A stretch of DNA of 64,000 nucleotides, from contig JANSXP010000019.1 of the NCBI GenBank assembly GCA_024742875.1, positions 1-64,000 of the forward strand, written 5' to 3'. The notes below the pieces were generated by a model. That model was not told the origin of the DNA. It ran no database searches and was given only the letters and a program-made list of their open reading frames with translations. Of the stretch, positions 55,102 to 64,000 are shown piece after piece (positions within the stretch are counted from its first letter, which is position 1; each line of letters starts with the position of its first letter). The stretch is from Planctomycetaceae bacterium (GTDB lineage: Bacteria > Planctomycetota > Planctomycetia > Planctomycetales > Planctomycetaceae). Both the position numbers and the translations under genes were made by a program.

Positions 55102-58100
55102 TCAGGTCATCGGCGTGCGGCGCATGTCCAGCGTCATGGGGAAGGCGGGATTGGGCTCCACCGGTGGCACCCGAAAATCGCCCGGAGTATGTCCCATCGG
55201 AAAGAACCGCGCTGCCCGACGGGATTCTGCCTCGTAGGCATTCACGGGGAACACGTCCGAATTGCGGCCCGTCGGATTCTCCACGTAGTAGGTGCAGCCG
55301 CCGACGGAACGCTGCGACCACTGATCCAGCAAATCGAACACCAGCGGCACATGCACGGGGATCGTTGGATGCAGACAACTGGGCGGACACCACGCGCGAT
55401 ATCTCACGCCGCCGACAAACTCTCCCGGCACACCGGTGGGATGCAAAGGCACGCGGCGGCCGTTGCAGGTGACCACATAGCGGTCTCCCGTCATTCCGGT
55501 CACTTTCACCTGCAGCCGTTCCACAGACGAATCCACAAAACGAACGGTGCCGCCGGAGGCCGGTTCTTCGCCCAGCACGTACCACGGCTCAATGGCAGAC
55601 CGCAGTTCCAGGTGCAGGCCGTCGCACTCCAGCTCTCCAATGCGGGGAAAACGGAATTCAAACTGCGGCGCAAACCAGGCGGCATCAAAATCAAAGCCAC
55701 AGCGGGACAAATCGCTGATGACATCGGCAAAGTCGCGCCACACAAAATGGGGCATCAGGCAGCGGTCATGCAGCTGCGTGCCCCAGTGCACCAGCGGTTG
55801 GTCGTAGGGCGTTTCCCAGAACCGCGCCGCCATCGCCCGAATGAGCAGCTGCTGTGTGAGGTTCATTTGCGGGTGCGGCGGCATTTCAAAGCCCCGCAGT
55901 TCCAGCAGGCCCAGTCGGCCCGTGCTGCTGTCCGGTGAATACAGTTTGTCGATGCAGAATTCCGCGCGATGCGTGTTGCCCGTCAGATCGATCAGCAGAT
56001 TGCGAAACAGTCGATCCACCAGCCACGGAGCCGCTTGCTGACTGCGGTCGGGCACCAAAGAAAAGGCCAGTTCCAGTTCGTAGATAGCATCCGCCCGACC
56101 TTCATCCACTCGCGGCGCCTGACTGGTGGGGCCGATGAACTTTCCGCTGAACAGATACGACAGCGAGGGGTGATTGAGCCAGTAGCCGACAAAGCTTTTG
56201 AGCATATCGGGACGCCGCAGGAAAGGACTGTCAGCTGGCGTGACGCCACCGAGCACAATGTGATTGCCGCCGCCGGTGCCGGTGTGTGTGCCGTCCAGGT
56301 CAAATTTGTCGGTGCCCAGTCGAGTCTGCCGCGCCTCGTCGTAGATGCCTTCGGTGATGTCCACCAGTTCGTCCCACGAGCCGGCCGGATGCACGTTCAC
56401 TTCAATCACGCCCGGATCAGGGGTGACTTTCATGTTCTGCAGACGCACATCGTGCGGCGGCAGATAACCTTCCAGCACAACCGGCATTTGCAGCGATTCG
56501 GCCGTGGCTTCAATCAGCGTCAGCAGTTCCAGATAGTCTTCCAGCACTTCCACCGGCGGCATGAAAATGTGCAGCCGTCCCTGCCGCGGTTCCACGCACA
56601 GCGCCGTGCGGACCACCTGCTGCGGGTCGGTTGCGTTCGGCTCGCCGTCTGTTGGGCGGCTGCCGATGGCCGGCTGCTGCTGTGACACGCCCACCTGCCC
56701 GGTGACTTCCGGCTGGCCGGGCAGCCACGACTGCGGCCGTTCGTCAAACTCCGGCAGCGGGCCCTGATCCAGCAGCGGGTCGGGGGGCTGCAGCACGGGC
56801 TGCTGGCTTTGTGGCACCCACGGCAGACTGTCCAGCGGCAGTCTCAGGCCAATGGGCGAATCGCCGGGCAGCAGAAACATGCGGTCCGGACGCACGGGCC
56901 AGGGGCCCGTCATCCACGGCCGATCTTTGGCTTGCCACCACGGACGTCGCAAAGGCAGCACAAAGCCCACAGGCTCGCCCACGCCTTTGGCAAACACGTC
57001 CGCCAGACGAGCGCGTTCTTCCGGATCCTGCAGTTTGGAATCTTCCGGCGACACGTTGACGGGCAGCCGCTGTTCCTTCAGCAGGTAATGGGCCACGTCT
57101 TCGTAGACGGCCACGATGTGTTCGCTGGTGACGCCCAGAGCTTTGGTCAGTTGCTCGGCAAACCGCTCGGCATCGGCAACGCCAAACCCATAATCACGAT
57201 CCACATCGGCAATCAAATCCGCGTTCCGCCAGGCGGGCACGCCGTCTTTGCGCCAGTAGCAGCCCAGCGCCCAGCGGGGCAGCGATTCTCCCGGATACCA
57301 TTTGCCCTGGCCGTAATGCAGGAAAGCGCCGTCCGCAAATCGCGATCGCAGTTTCTTGATGAGGATTTCCGACAGCCGCCGCTTCTCCACGCCGACCGCC
57401 GCTGTGGTCCACTCTTCCCCCTCCATGTCGTCGATGGACACAAACGTGGGTTCGCCGCCCATGGTCAGTCGCACATCGCCGTCGTTCAGACGTTCATCCA
57501 CCTGGGTGCCGGTGGCCAGAATCTTCTGCCAGTCGTCATCGGAGTATGGTCGGGTGACGCGCGGATCTTCATGAATGCGGGTGACGGACATCGCAAAGTC
57601 GAATTCCACTTCGCATTCGTCCAGAGCGCCACTGATCGGTGCCGCCGAAGTGGGTTCCGGCGTGCAGGCGAGCGGCAGATGGCCTTCGCCCGCGAGCAGG
57701 CCCGATGTGGGATCCAGTCCCACCCAGCCGGCGCCAGGCAGATAGACTTCCGCCCAGGCGTGCAGATCGGTGAAGTCCACTTCGGTGCCGCTGGGCCCAT
57801 CCAGAGATTTCACGTCGGGAGCCAGCTGAATCAGATAGCCACTGACAAATCGTGCCGCAATGCCCTGATGTCGCAGCAGCTGCACGAGCAGCCACGCCGA
57901 GTCGCGACACGATCCGGTCGCGCGTTTTAGCGTTTCCTCGGGCGTCTGCACGCCGGGTTCCATGCGAATCTGGTATTCAATCTGCCGCTGCAGCTGCGCG
58001 TTGAGGTCCACCACAAAATCGACTGTCCGCCGCGGTGTGCGATCGATGCCCGCCAGCAGTTCGGCCGTGAGGGGACCGGGCGACTCGCATTCCAGAAACG

Positions 58101-58446
58101 GCTGCAGTTCGCGTTTCAGATCGGCCGGATACTCAAACGGAAAGGTCTCCGCCGATTCCTCCACAAAGAACTCAAACGGATTGATGACCGTCATTTCGGC
58201 AATCAGATCCACTTCCACGCACAGCGACTTCGCGGGTTTGGTGAAGACGGCCCGCGCCTGAAAATTGCCGTGCGGGTCCTGCTGCCAGTTGAGGAAATGG
58301 TCTTCCGGTGTGATCTTCAGCGAGTAGCTGAGCACGGGCGTACGACAGTGAGGGGCCGGTCGCAGACGGGCGATCTGCGGGCCGAGGTTAATCAGGCGAT
58401 CGTACGTGTAAGTCGTTCTGTGATTCAGAGCAACGCGAATGGTCAT
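55102..58446 (-). CDS. transglutaminase-like protein with DUF2126, module B
   Basis: 1114 residues. The N-terminal beta domain (MTIRVALNHRTTYTYDRLINLGPQIARLRPAPHCRTPVLSYSLKITPEDHFLNWQQDPHGNFQARAVF) is followed by the transglutaminase core: Cys180 in ATGSCRDSAWLLVQLLRHQGIAARFVSGYL, His229 in DLHAWAEVYLPGAGW and Asp245 in GLDPTSGLLAGEGHLPLA. From about residue 320 a very large DUF2126 region fills the rest, starting RLTMGGEPTFVSIDDMEG and including GGNHIVLGGVTPADSPFLRRPDMLKSFVGYWLNHPSLSYLFSGKFIGPTSQAPRVDEGR and LGLLELRGFEMPPHPQMNLTQQLL. DUF2126 is a glutamine-synthetase-like amidoligase-type fold in published comparative analyses. Same strand as the alpha-E and ATP-grasp genes, 80 bp away. Confidence 0.9.
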   Translation of the reverse strand: MTIRVALNHRTTYTYDRLINLGPQIARLRPAPHCRTPVLSYSLKITPEDHFLNWQQDPHGNFQARAVFTKPAKSLCVEVDLIAEMTVINPFEFFVEESAETFPFEYPADLKRELQPFLECESPGPLTAELLAGIDRTPRRTVDFVVDLNAQLQRQIEYQIRMEPGVQTPEETLKRATGSCRDSAWLLVQLLRHQGIAARFVSGYLIQLAPDVKSLDGPSGTEVDFTDLHAWAEVYLPGAGWVGLDPTSGLLAGEGHLPLACTPEPTSAAPISGALDECEVEFDFAMSVTRIHEDPRVTRPYSDDDWQKILATGTQVDERLNDGDVRLTMGGEPTFVSIDDMEGEEWTTAAVGVEKRRLSEILIKKLRSRFADGAFLHYGQGKWYPGESLPRWALGCYWRKDGVPAWRNADLIADVDRDYGFGVADAERFAEQLTKALGVTSEHIVAVYEDVAHYLLKEQRLPVNVSPEDSKLQDPEERARLADVFAKGVGEPVGFVLPLRRPWWQAKDRPWMTGPWPVRPDRMFLLPGDSPIGLRLPLDSLPWVPQSQQPVLQPPDPLLDQGPLPEFDERPQSWLPGQPEVTGQVGVSQQQPAIGSRPTDGEPNATDPQQVVRTALCVEPRQGRLHIFMPPVEVLEDYLELLTLIEATAESLQMPVVLEGYLPPHDVRLQNMKVTPDPGVIEVNVHPAGSWDELVDITEGIYDEARQTRLGTDKFDLDGTHTGTGGGNHIVLGGVTPADSPFLRRPDMLKSFVGYWLNHPSLSYLFSGKFIGPTSQAPRVDEGRADAIYELELAFSLVPDRSQQAAPWLVDRLFRNLLIDLTGNTHRAEFCIDKLYSPDSSTGRLGLLELRGFEMPPHPQMNLTQQLLIRAMAARFWETPYDQPLVHWGTQLHDRCLMPHFVWRDFADVISDLSRCGFDFDAAWFAPQFEFRFPRIGELECDGLHLELRSAIEPWYVLGEEPASGGTVRFVDSSVERLQVKVTGMTGDRYVVTCNGRRVPLHPTGVPGEFVGGVRYRAWCPPSCLHPTIPVHVPLVFDLLDQWSQRSVGGCTYYVENPTGRNSDVFPVNAYEAESRRAARFFPMGHTPGDFRVPPVEPNPAFPMTLDMRRTPMT

Positions 58447-58526
58447 AGGGGCAGACAGAGGTTGAGTTCAGGCGAAGGAGCAGAGGCTGTCAGCGTCTGG
58501 CGGAAAGATCAGGGCTGGCTGCAGCG

Positions 58527-59495
58527 TCACTGCTGCTGCTGGGGCACGGACGCAAAGGCTTTGCTGGCGAAGTAGGTTTCGTGCACCTTTTCTCCAATCA
58601 CATTCAGCGACTGCTGCAGCGAGTCCGTAAACTCGTGCACGCCGTGATCGATGATGAAGGACGCTGTGGTGTTGGCAAAGCTCTCCAGCAGTTCGTCGGC
58701 CTGCCGCACCACTTCGTTGTGTTCTTCTTCCACGGGACCGGCAATTTCCGACAGCGAGTTGCGGACCTGCTGCACAGAAAACCGCATCGCCCGCGGGAAC
58801 TTTCGATCAAGCACCAGAAAATCGACAATGCGTTCCACGGTCAGCGCGTGGTAGCGCTTGCGGTACATTTCAAAACTGCACGTCGAACGCAGCACGGCAG
58901 ACCACAGCAAATCATCAGAGGGTGTGTCCACATCCCGCAGGCGGCGATGCAGGGTGAAGTATTTGACGTCCAGAATGCGGCTGGTTTTGTCAGCGCGTTC
59001 CAGGAATCGACCGATGTTGGCAAAGTGCCAGGCGGTGCCGCGGGACATCGTGGCCTCCATGATGCCAGTCATCTTGTAGCACTGCTGCACCGTGTTGTCG
59101 TAAAAGTCGGCGTTGCAGAAATCCTCGGCTGCACACGACGCCTCCTTGACTTCGTGGTACAGCGTGTTGAGCTGCTCCCAGGCTTCCGAGGAAATCGCCT
59201 CCCTCACAGTGCGTGCATTTTCCCGCGCTCGTGAGATGGCCGTGGAGATGGAACTGTGATACTGCCGATCGAACGTCAGAAACTGCAGCACATTTTCGGA
59301 TGTGAAGGCGCCGTAGTGCTCGCGAAAATAGTCTTCATCGCCCGTGGCTCGCACCAGCGGTTCCCACTGCGCGATGCCACTGCCGGGATGATCCAGACTG
59401 CAGTTGATGGTCACTTCCAGAAAACGAGCGATATTCTCCACCCGCTCGACATAGCGAGCCATCCAGTAAATGGAATTGGCAACTCGACTCAGCAT
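58527..59495 (-). CDS. alpha-E domain protein, module B
   Basis: 322 residues, stand-alone alpha-E. MLSRVANSIYWMARYVERVENIARFLEVTINCSLD is the diagnostic N terminus, with WMxRYxERxxxxAR recurring in the fused protein at 53.3 kb. Middle segments TMSRGTAWHFANIGRFLERADKTSRILDVKYF and the C-terminal AGPVEEEHNEVVRQADELLESFANTTASFIIDHGVHEFTDSLQQSL are mostly helical. It has no catalytic residues that I can recognise; the family is thought to serve the ATP-grasp enzyme. It starts 68 bp after the stop of the ATP-grasp gene and is probably in one operon with it. Confidence 0.9.
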   Translation of the reverse strand: MLSRVANSIYWMARYVERVENIARFLEVTINCSLDHPGSGIAQWEPLVRATGDEDYFREHYGAFTSENVLQFLTFDRQYHSSISTAISRARENARTVREAISSEAWEQLNTLYHEVKEASCAAEDFCNADFYDNTVQQCYKMTGIMEATMSRGTAWHFANIGRFLERADKTSRILDVKYFTLHRRLRDVDTPSDDLLWSAVLRSTCSFEMYRKRYHALTVERIVDFLVLDRKFPRAMRFSVQQVRNSLSEIAGPVEEEHNEVVRQADELLESFANTTASFIIDHGVHEFTDSLQQSLNVIGEKVHETYFASKAFASVPQQQQ

Positions 59496-59562
59496 GAGGT
59501 GACACTCATTTCTGTAATGACGGACATTGGGCCTGAAAATAGACCGGTAACAACAGACATCG

Positions 59563-61047
59563 CTACACCGTCAGCGATTCTTCCGGCTGATGCAGGTCCG
59601 TGCCGTCCGGGGCGATGACCCACGTATCCTTGCTGCCGCCGCCCTGCGATGAATTCACCACCAGCGACCCCTTCTTTAAAGCCACCCGCGTCAGTCCGCC
59701 CGGGAGCACCCAGACCTCTTTGCCGTATAGGGCATAAGGCCGAAGGTCGACATGACGTCCTTCAAAGCGATTGCCGATCAGTGTGGGCACGCGCGACAGG
59801 GCGAGCGTGGGCTGGGCGATGTAGTTGCGGGGATCTGCTTTGATCAGTTCGGCAAACTCGGCCTGCTGTGCGGCCGTGGAATGCGGCCCCACCAGCATGC
59901 CGTAGCCGCCTGCTTCGTTGGCCGCTTTCACCACCAGTTCGTTTAAGTGGCTGAGAACGTATTTGCGATCTTCTTCCCGCTGGCAGATGTAGGTCGGCAC
60001 GTTGGGCAGCACGGGTTCTTCGTTCAGGTAGTAGCGAATCATCTCCGGCACGTATGTGTAAATGACTTTGTCATCCGCCACGCCGGTGCCCGGCGCGTTG
60101 GCCAAAGCCACTCGCCCCTGGCGATACGACTCCATCAGCCCCGGCACGCCCAGCATGCTGTCTTCCCGGAACGCCTGCGGATCCAGAAAGTCATCGTCGA
60201 TACGGCGGTAGATGACGTCCACCTGCTGAAACCCTTCGGTGGTCCGCATGTAGACAAAGCCGTCCCGCACCACCAGATCCTGCCCCTGCACCAGTTCCAC
60301 GCCCATCTGCTGGGCCAGAAATGAGTGCTCGTAATAAGCGGAATTAAAAATGCCAGGCGTGAGCACCACGATGTTGGGCTCCGCCACATCGTTGGGGCAC
60401 AGCTCCATCAGCGTGTTGTACAGCTGACTGGGATAGTCGGTTACCGGGCGGACGCGGGAATCGGTGAACACCTGCGGAAAGCTGCGTTTCATGACCATGC
60501 GGTTCTGCAGCACATACGACACGCCCGACGGGCACCGCAGGTTGTCTTCCAGTACGTAAATGGCGCCGTCGCCATGGCGAATCAAATCCGTGCCCGTAAT
60601 ATGACACCACACGCCGTTGGGCGGATTCAAACCTTCGCACTGCGGCCTGTAGGATTTGGCCTTCGCCAGAATCTCCTGCGGCAGGATGCCCTCTTTGACG
60701 ATCAGCTGATCATGATAGATGTCATCAATGAAGCGATTGAGCGCGGTGATCCGCTGTTTCAGGCCCGCTTCGATGTGCTGCCATTCAAACGCTTCGATGA
60801 TGCGGGGCACGATGTCAAAGGGGAAGATCTTTTCTGTGCCCGATTCGTCGCCGTACACAGTAAACGTAATGCCCATGCGGAGCAGCGATTTTTCGATCGC
60901 GTTTTGTCGCCTCCGCAGTTCGCCGTCCGGCAGACCATTGATGGTCTTGATCAGCAGTTCTGAACCGTCACGCACCACGCCGGCTGCCGTGAAGGATTCA
61001 TCTTCGAATCCTTCGGTCTGGTAATCATCAAAGGTCAAAGCAGGCAT
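59563..61047 (-). CDS. circularly permuted ATP-grasp protein, module B
   Basis: 494 residues from the ATG at 61047 (the longer ORF adds an 80-residue basic leader without support). [228 protein letters not shown] are the defining stretches, ending in [22 protein letters not shown]. It is the first gene of module B. The reaction, presumably an ATP-dependent amide bond formation, is unassigned. Confidence 0.9.
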   Translation of the reverse strand: MPALTFDDYQTEGFEDESFTAAGVVRDGSELLIKTINGLPDGELRRRQNAIEKSLLRMGITFTVYGDESGTEKIFPFDIVPRIIEAFEWQHIEAGLKQRITALNRFIDDIYHDQLIVKEGILPQEILAKAKSYRPQCEGLNPPNGVWCHITGTDLIRHGDGAIYVLEDNLRCPSGVSYVLQNRMVMKRSFPQVFTDSRVRPVTDYPSQLYNTLMELCPNDVAEPNIVVLTPGIFNSAYYEHSFLAQQMGVELVQGQDLVVRDGFVYMRTTEGFQQVDVIYRRIDDDFLDPQAFREDSMLGVPGLMESYRQGRVALANAPGTGVADDKVIYTYVPEMIRYYLNEEPVLPNVPTYICQREEDRKYVLSHLNELVVKAANEAGGYGMLVGPHSTAAQQAEFAELIKADPRNYIAQPTLALSRVPTLIGNRFEGRHVDLRPYALYGKEVWVLPGGLTRVALKKGSLVVNSSQGGGSKDTWVIAPDGTDLHQPEESLTV

Positions 61048-61398
61048 GGGGGACTTCGCGAGCGACGGAAAAGACGGTGATGGGCCCTTGCCGCTGCGAT
61101 TTTCCACAGAAACGAATGGCCTGCCGCCCTGAGATGCAAAAACGATACCAGAACACGTGGTTTGCCCGGTGCGTCCGTGTGACGGCCCTCGCAAAAGACA
61201 TCGACTCCGGGTCGACCATCTGCACAGAAGTGCGGATCTGTGCAGACGCTTATCATAAGCGGGCTGTCGCTGGAGGTCGGCCGTCACCCGCAGTTTTCTT
61301 GACGGTATTCATTCACACAACGCCGCTGCCACGCGATCGCCGCGGCGACTGCCGCATTGTTGGGCGATGCTGTCACACATTCGCCCGCCGCGTGAAGA

Positions 61399-62817
61399 TC
61401 ACTTGATGCGGCCGCGATACTCGGGGCGGTCCTTCCATTTGGCGTACCACGGCTTGTACAAATCGGTTTCGGCCCACTGTCGGGGACCAGGATCGGCGGG
61501 TACCACTTTGCCTTCCGGATAGTCCCGGCCCTCGACGCTTTGCTCCACGGATGCATTCCACGCATCCAGCTGACGCTTCATGCGGGCGAAGACGGCCGGC
61601 TCGGTCTTTGCCAGATCGGTGGCTTCGGCGTGGTCTGTTTTGAGGTTGTACAGTTCCAGTTTGTCGGATTTCCCGCTGGGCTTGACGATCTTGTAGTCGT
61701 TGTCGATCAGTGCCAGACGATTCGTGTGACGAAAACCCATCGGCTGCGGCCGCGTGGTCAGATCTTCGGTGAGCAGCCGTTTCAATGACACGCCATCCAG
61801 CGGCCTCCCGCCGTCATGACGAATGTCGGCCACATCCAGCACGGTGGGCAGAATGTCCATGGTGCAGGCCGGGTGCGATGTGACACGCGGTTGGGCAATG
61901 CCACCTGGCCATTCGATGATACTGGGGACTCGCAGTCCGCCTTCGTAAACGCTGCCCTTAAAGCCTCGCAGACCGCCCACGGTATCCGGCTGGATTTTGG
62001 GCAGTCCGCCGTTGTCGCTGCAGAACCAGAACAGCGTGTTGTCGGCCACGTTGAGCTTTCGCAGGCCGGCGCGAAGTGTGCCGATGCTGCGATCCATGGC
62101 CACCAGTTCGCCGTAGTGGTTGGCCGAGTCCTTCTTCAGATCACCAAACGCCGCTTTGTCTTTGTCGAACGCCACAAATGGGCTGTGCGGAGTGCCGTAC
62201 CAGATGACCACAAAAAAGGGCGCGTCGCCATCGCCGACTTTTTTGATGTACTGCAGCGCCTCATCGACAATGATCTCAGAGGAATCTCCGGTGAACTCTT
62301 CAAAGGTTCCCTGGCGACTCATCACCGGATTCATGTCAAAAAAGTTGGTCACCGACAGCCACGTCTCAAAACCAAAGGGGCCGGGGCCGCGAATGTCATC
62401 CTTTAAAATGGGCACGCCTGGTCCCCGCAGCCCGTTCAGATGCCACTTGCCAAAATGGCCCGTGCGGTAGCCCGCCTCGGCCAGAATCTGCGGCAGCGTG
62501 ATTTCCTGCGGCCGCATCGGCACGCCATGGTTGGTCACGCCCGTGCGATCATTGGTGCGTCCGGTCATCACGGTTGCGCGCGTCGGCGAGCAGTTGGGCG
62601 CTCCGGCATAAAAGCGATCGAATCGCAGTCCGGCGGACGCCATCGCGTCCAGATGGGGCGTCTGCAGCCGCGGATGGTCGTAGTAGCCGGTCTGCCCCCA
62701 GCCCATGTCGTCGGCCATCACGAGCACAATGTTGGGACGGTCAGCCGCAATGGCCACAATTGGCAGCCACAGGCCACACAGAACGCCGCCCAGCAGGCGG
62801 AAAACGAGACTCGGCAT
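61399..62817 (-). CDS. arylsulfatase-type sulfatase
   Basis: 472 residues from the ATG at 62817 (GGAG 6 nt upstream; the ORF track start adds a 58-residue leader). A signal peptide (LVFRLLGGVLCGLWLPIVAIAADRPN) precedes IVLVMADDMGWGQTGYYDHPRLQTPHLDAMASAGLRFDRFYAGAPNCSPTRATVMTGRTNDRTG. The CxPxR formylglycine site is Cys76. HFGKWHLNGLRGPG and FCSDNGGLPKIQPDTVGGLRGFKGSVYEGGLRVPSIIEWPG are further family segments. It ends DRPEYRGRIK without an extra module, unlike the sulfatase at 38.5 kb. Needs formylglycine maturation from outside the window. Confidence 0.92.
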   Translation of the reverse strand: MPSLVFRLLGGVLCGLWLPIVAIAADRPNIVLVMADDMGWGQTGYYDHPRLQTPHLDAMASAGLRFDRFYAGAPNCSPTRATVMTGRTNDRTGVTNHGVPMRPQEITLPQILAEAGYRTGHFGKWHLNGLRGPGVPILKDDIRGPGPFGFETWLSVTNFFDMNPVMSRQGTFEEFTGDSSEIIVDEALQYIKKVGDGDAPFFVVIWYGTPHSPFVAFDKDKAAFGDLKKDSANHYGELVAMDRSIGTLRAGLRKLNVADNTLFWFCSDNGGLPKIQPDTVGGLRGFKGSVYEGGLRVPSIIEWPGGIAQPRVTSHPACTMDILPTVLDVADIRHDGGRPLDGVSLKRLLTEDLTTRPQPMGFRHTNRLALIDNDYKIVKPSGKSDKLELYNLKTDHAEATDLAKTEPAVFARMKRQLDAWNASVEQSVEGRDYPEGKVVPADPGPRQWAETDLYKPWYAKWKDRPEYRGRIK

Positions 62818-63230
62818 AGGGCACTCCAGGTCAGAATTGAGCGAACACTCCATTGTGTCGTCTGGTCTTTGGTATGCCAGCGTACCGTCCTGCTGGCTGC
62901 GGGAGTGCGGAACGCGGCCCGCGGTTCGTTTTGACCGCCCGGTCGGGGCGGATGGGCGTCGGTGGGGGGCTGCGGGAACTTGACAAAACATTGGGACAGA
63001 GCGGATTGTGACGCAGAAAACGCTGGGCCGACGCGCTCATCTGGCAGATGCTGCCGAACGTCCGGCACATCCCGAAAAGTCGCCGACCCGCAGGCGGATT
63101 CTTCTGCCGATTTGCCTCCCCGCCGCATTTGATGTCGACCTATGCTTCGATCGTTCGATGGGCTCAAAGTCTCTGTCAGACTTCGTGACCGCCCATCGGG
63201 CCCTTCAGGCCCCTCTGCTGGATGAATGCT
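62818..63230. other. divergent intergenic region
   Basis: The 413 bp between the sulfatase and the SH3-like gene should contain both promoters. A TTGACA string occurs near 62979 but no convincing -10 follows at 16-18 bp. No RNA gene or operator-like palindrome stood out. Confidence 0.35.
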
Positions 63231-64000
63231 ATGAGTCGTCGTCTAATCACGCTCCCTGTGCTGCTGCTGCTCGCCGTTCCTGGCTTTGCTCAGGACCGAC
63301 AGCTGCCCTATCAGGCGGAAGTCATCGCCAACGAAACCTACGCCCGCAGCGGAGGCGGCGAACGCTACTACCCCACGATGTCGCTCAAACGGGGCGATAC
63401 CGTCAAGGTTCTGCGGCATGATCCGGGTGGCTGGTACATGATTGAACCGCCGCGCGGCAGCTTCAGCTGGGTGCCCAGTCGCTATGTGCGGGGCGTCAAC
63501 GGCGCCACGGGCGAAATCACGGATGACAACGTGGCCGTGTTTGTGGGCAGTGCCTTTGGTGATGAAACCAGTGTCTGGCAGCGAAACATGCGGGCCGGAG
63601 AAAAGGTCACTATTCTTGGCCAGCAGACTCTCGATACACAGTCGGGCCCCATGCAGATGTACAAAATCGCGCCTCCCAAACGAGAGTTCCGCTGGGTCAA
63701 AGGCAGTGACATTGTTCCCACGGATAAGTCTGTCCGCGAAGCCCGGGACCGCAACCCCTATGAAGTGCCTTCCGAAATTGCCCGCGAGCAGAAACGACGT
63801 CCTGCCGTGCCGACGGCTCGCAGTCCGGAAGGTTTCACCACGCCGGACAACACGGCTCCCTCTTTTGCGCCCAGTCGCCAGCTGGCCAAACTCAAACGTG
63901 TTCGCGAAGAACAGCGGGCGCTGCTGGAGCTGGATCAGAAGTTTCGTTTCATGATTACCTCGCCCGCTTCTGAGTGGGATCTGGATCAGCTGGAACAGGA
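63231..64000 (+). CDS. secreted SH3-like domain protein, C terminus cut by window edge
   Basis: Also absent from the ORF track because it runs off the right edge. From the ATG at 63231 the forward strand reads MSRRLITLPVLLLLAVPGFAQDRQLPYQAEVIANETYARSGGGERYYPTMSLKRGDTVKVLRHDPGGWYMIEPPRGSFSWVPSRYVRGV. After the signal peptide comes a bacterial SH3-like domain (about 25-90), then a second, similar one (VAVFVGSAFGDETSVWQRNMRAGEKVTILGQQTLDTQSGPMQMYKIAPPKREFRWVKGSDIVPTD). The next part is polar (EIAREQKRRPAVPTARSPEG...) and turns into a helical region at the edge (RQLAKLKRVREEQRALLELDQKF). SH3-like domains of this kind bind cell wall or protein ligands. At least 256 codons are visible. Confidence 0.8.
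   Translation, partial: MSRRLITLPVLLLLAVPGFAQDRQLPYQAEVIANETYARSGGGERYYPTMSLKRGDTVKVLRHDPGGWYMIEPPRGSFSWVPSRYVRGVNGATGEITDDNVAVFVGSAFGDETSVWQRNMRAGEKVTILGQQTLDTQSGPMQMYKIAPPKREFRWVKGSDIVPTDKSVREARDRNPYEVPSEIAREQKRRPAVPTARSPEGFTTPDNTAPSFAPSRQLAKLKRVREEQRALLELDQKFRFMITSPASEWDLDQLEQ

Noticed and set aside
56809-57930. 373-codon forward ORF
   Set aside because: Antisense to the transglutaminase-DUF2126 gene, whose catalytic triad is intact.

Overview
This window reads as a chromosomal segment of a planctomycete (phylum Planctomycetota). The evidence is the combination of paralogous families typical of that phylum: a DUF1501 / DUF1549-DUF1553 gene pair, Cys-type sulfatases, very large exported PQQ-like beta-propeller proteins, an ECF sigma factor coupled to a Ser/Thr kinase with a C-terminal propeller, Gly/Tyr/Cys-rich secreted proteins, a LamG/PEP-CTERM remnant and an MtdC-like methylene-tetrahydromethanopterin dehydrogenase. 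GC content is high. I see no tRNA, rRNA, CRISPR array, transposase or integrase, so this looks like core-type chromosome rather than an island.

Layout. 1-2.5 kb: DUF1549/DUF1553 and Tat-exported DUF1501 pair (minus). 2.7-4.5 kb: a nucleotidyltransferase and a CinA-family protein whose start codons face away from each other 2 bp apart, the latter overlapping an amino-acid-kinase-fold protein. 4.6-5.8 kb: an orphan circularly permuted ATP-grasp protein. 6.3-11 kb: gamma-glutamyltransferase, FolC and a YkgJ-type cysteine-cluster protein. 11-14 kb: a low-complexity secreted protein with a clear terminator, and cyclopropane-fatty-acid synthase. 14-16.6 kb: an ABC-2 exporter. 16.8-20.8 kb: unknown TPR-containing protein, GH3-family adenylating enzyme, Cys-less FmdB-like protein. 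21-30.6 kb: a three-gene unit of two giant PQQ-like propeller proteins, each interrupted by a methyltransferase-like domain, around a small lipoprotein. 31-33.6 kb: tandem-duplicated ModA fused in one chain plus ModB, without ModC. 33.7-41.4 kb: U32 peptidase, DUF2617-like protein, dienelactone hydrolase, sulfatase, MddA-like methyltransferase. 41.5-45.9 kb: ECF sigma factor and WD40-type kinase. 46-47 kb: a wrecked LamG/PEP-CTERM gene whose two halves now lie on opposite strands. 47.3-51.4 kb: porin, BON protein, MtdC-like dehydrogenase, ExbB/TolQ-type protein. 51.5-61 kb: two neighbouring transglutaminase / permuted ATP-grasp / alpha-E modules. 61.4-64 kb: a second sulfatase and an SH3-like secreted protein cut by the window edge.

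The strongest candidates for under-described biology are: (1) the doubled amidoligase locus at 51.5-61 kb with a third ATP-grasp paralogue at 4.6 kb; (2) the propeller-methyltransferase-propeller proteins at 21-30.6 kb, one with an intact SAM-binding glycine motif and one with it eroded; and (3) the inverted LamG gene. Starts were moved from the longest ORF to a downstream ATG/GTG wherever a signal peptide, domain start, ribosome-binding site or overlap with the upstream gene supported it. All assignments are by reading the translated sequence; no database search was run.
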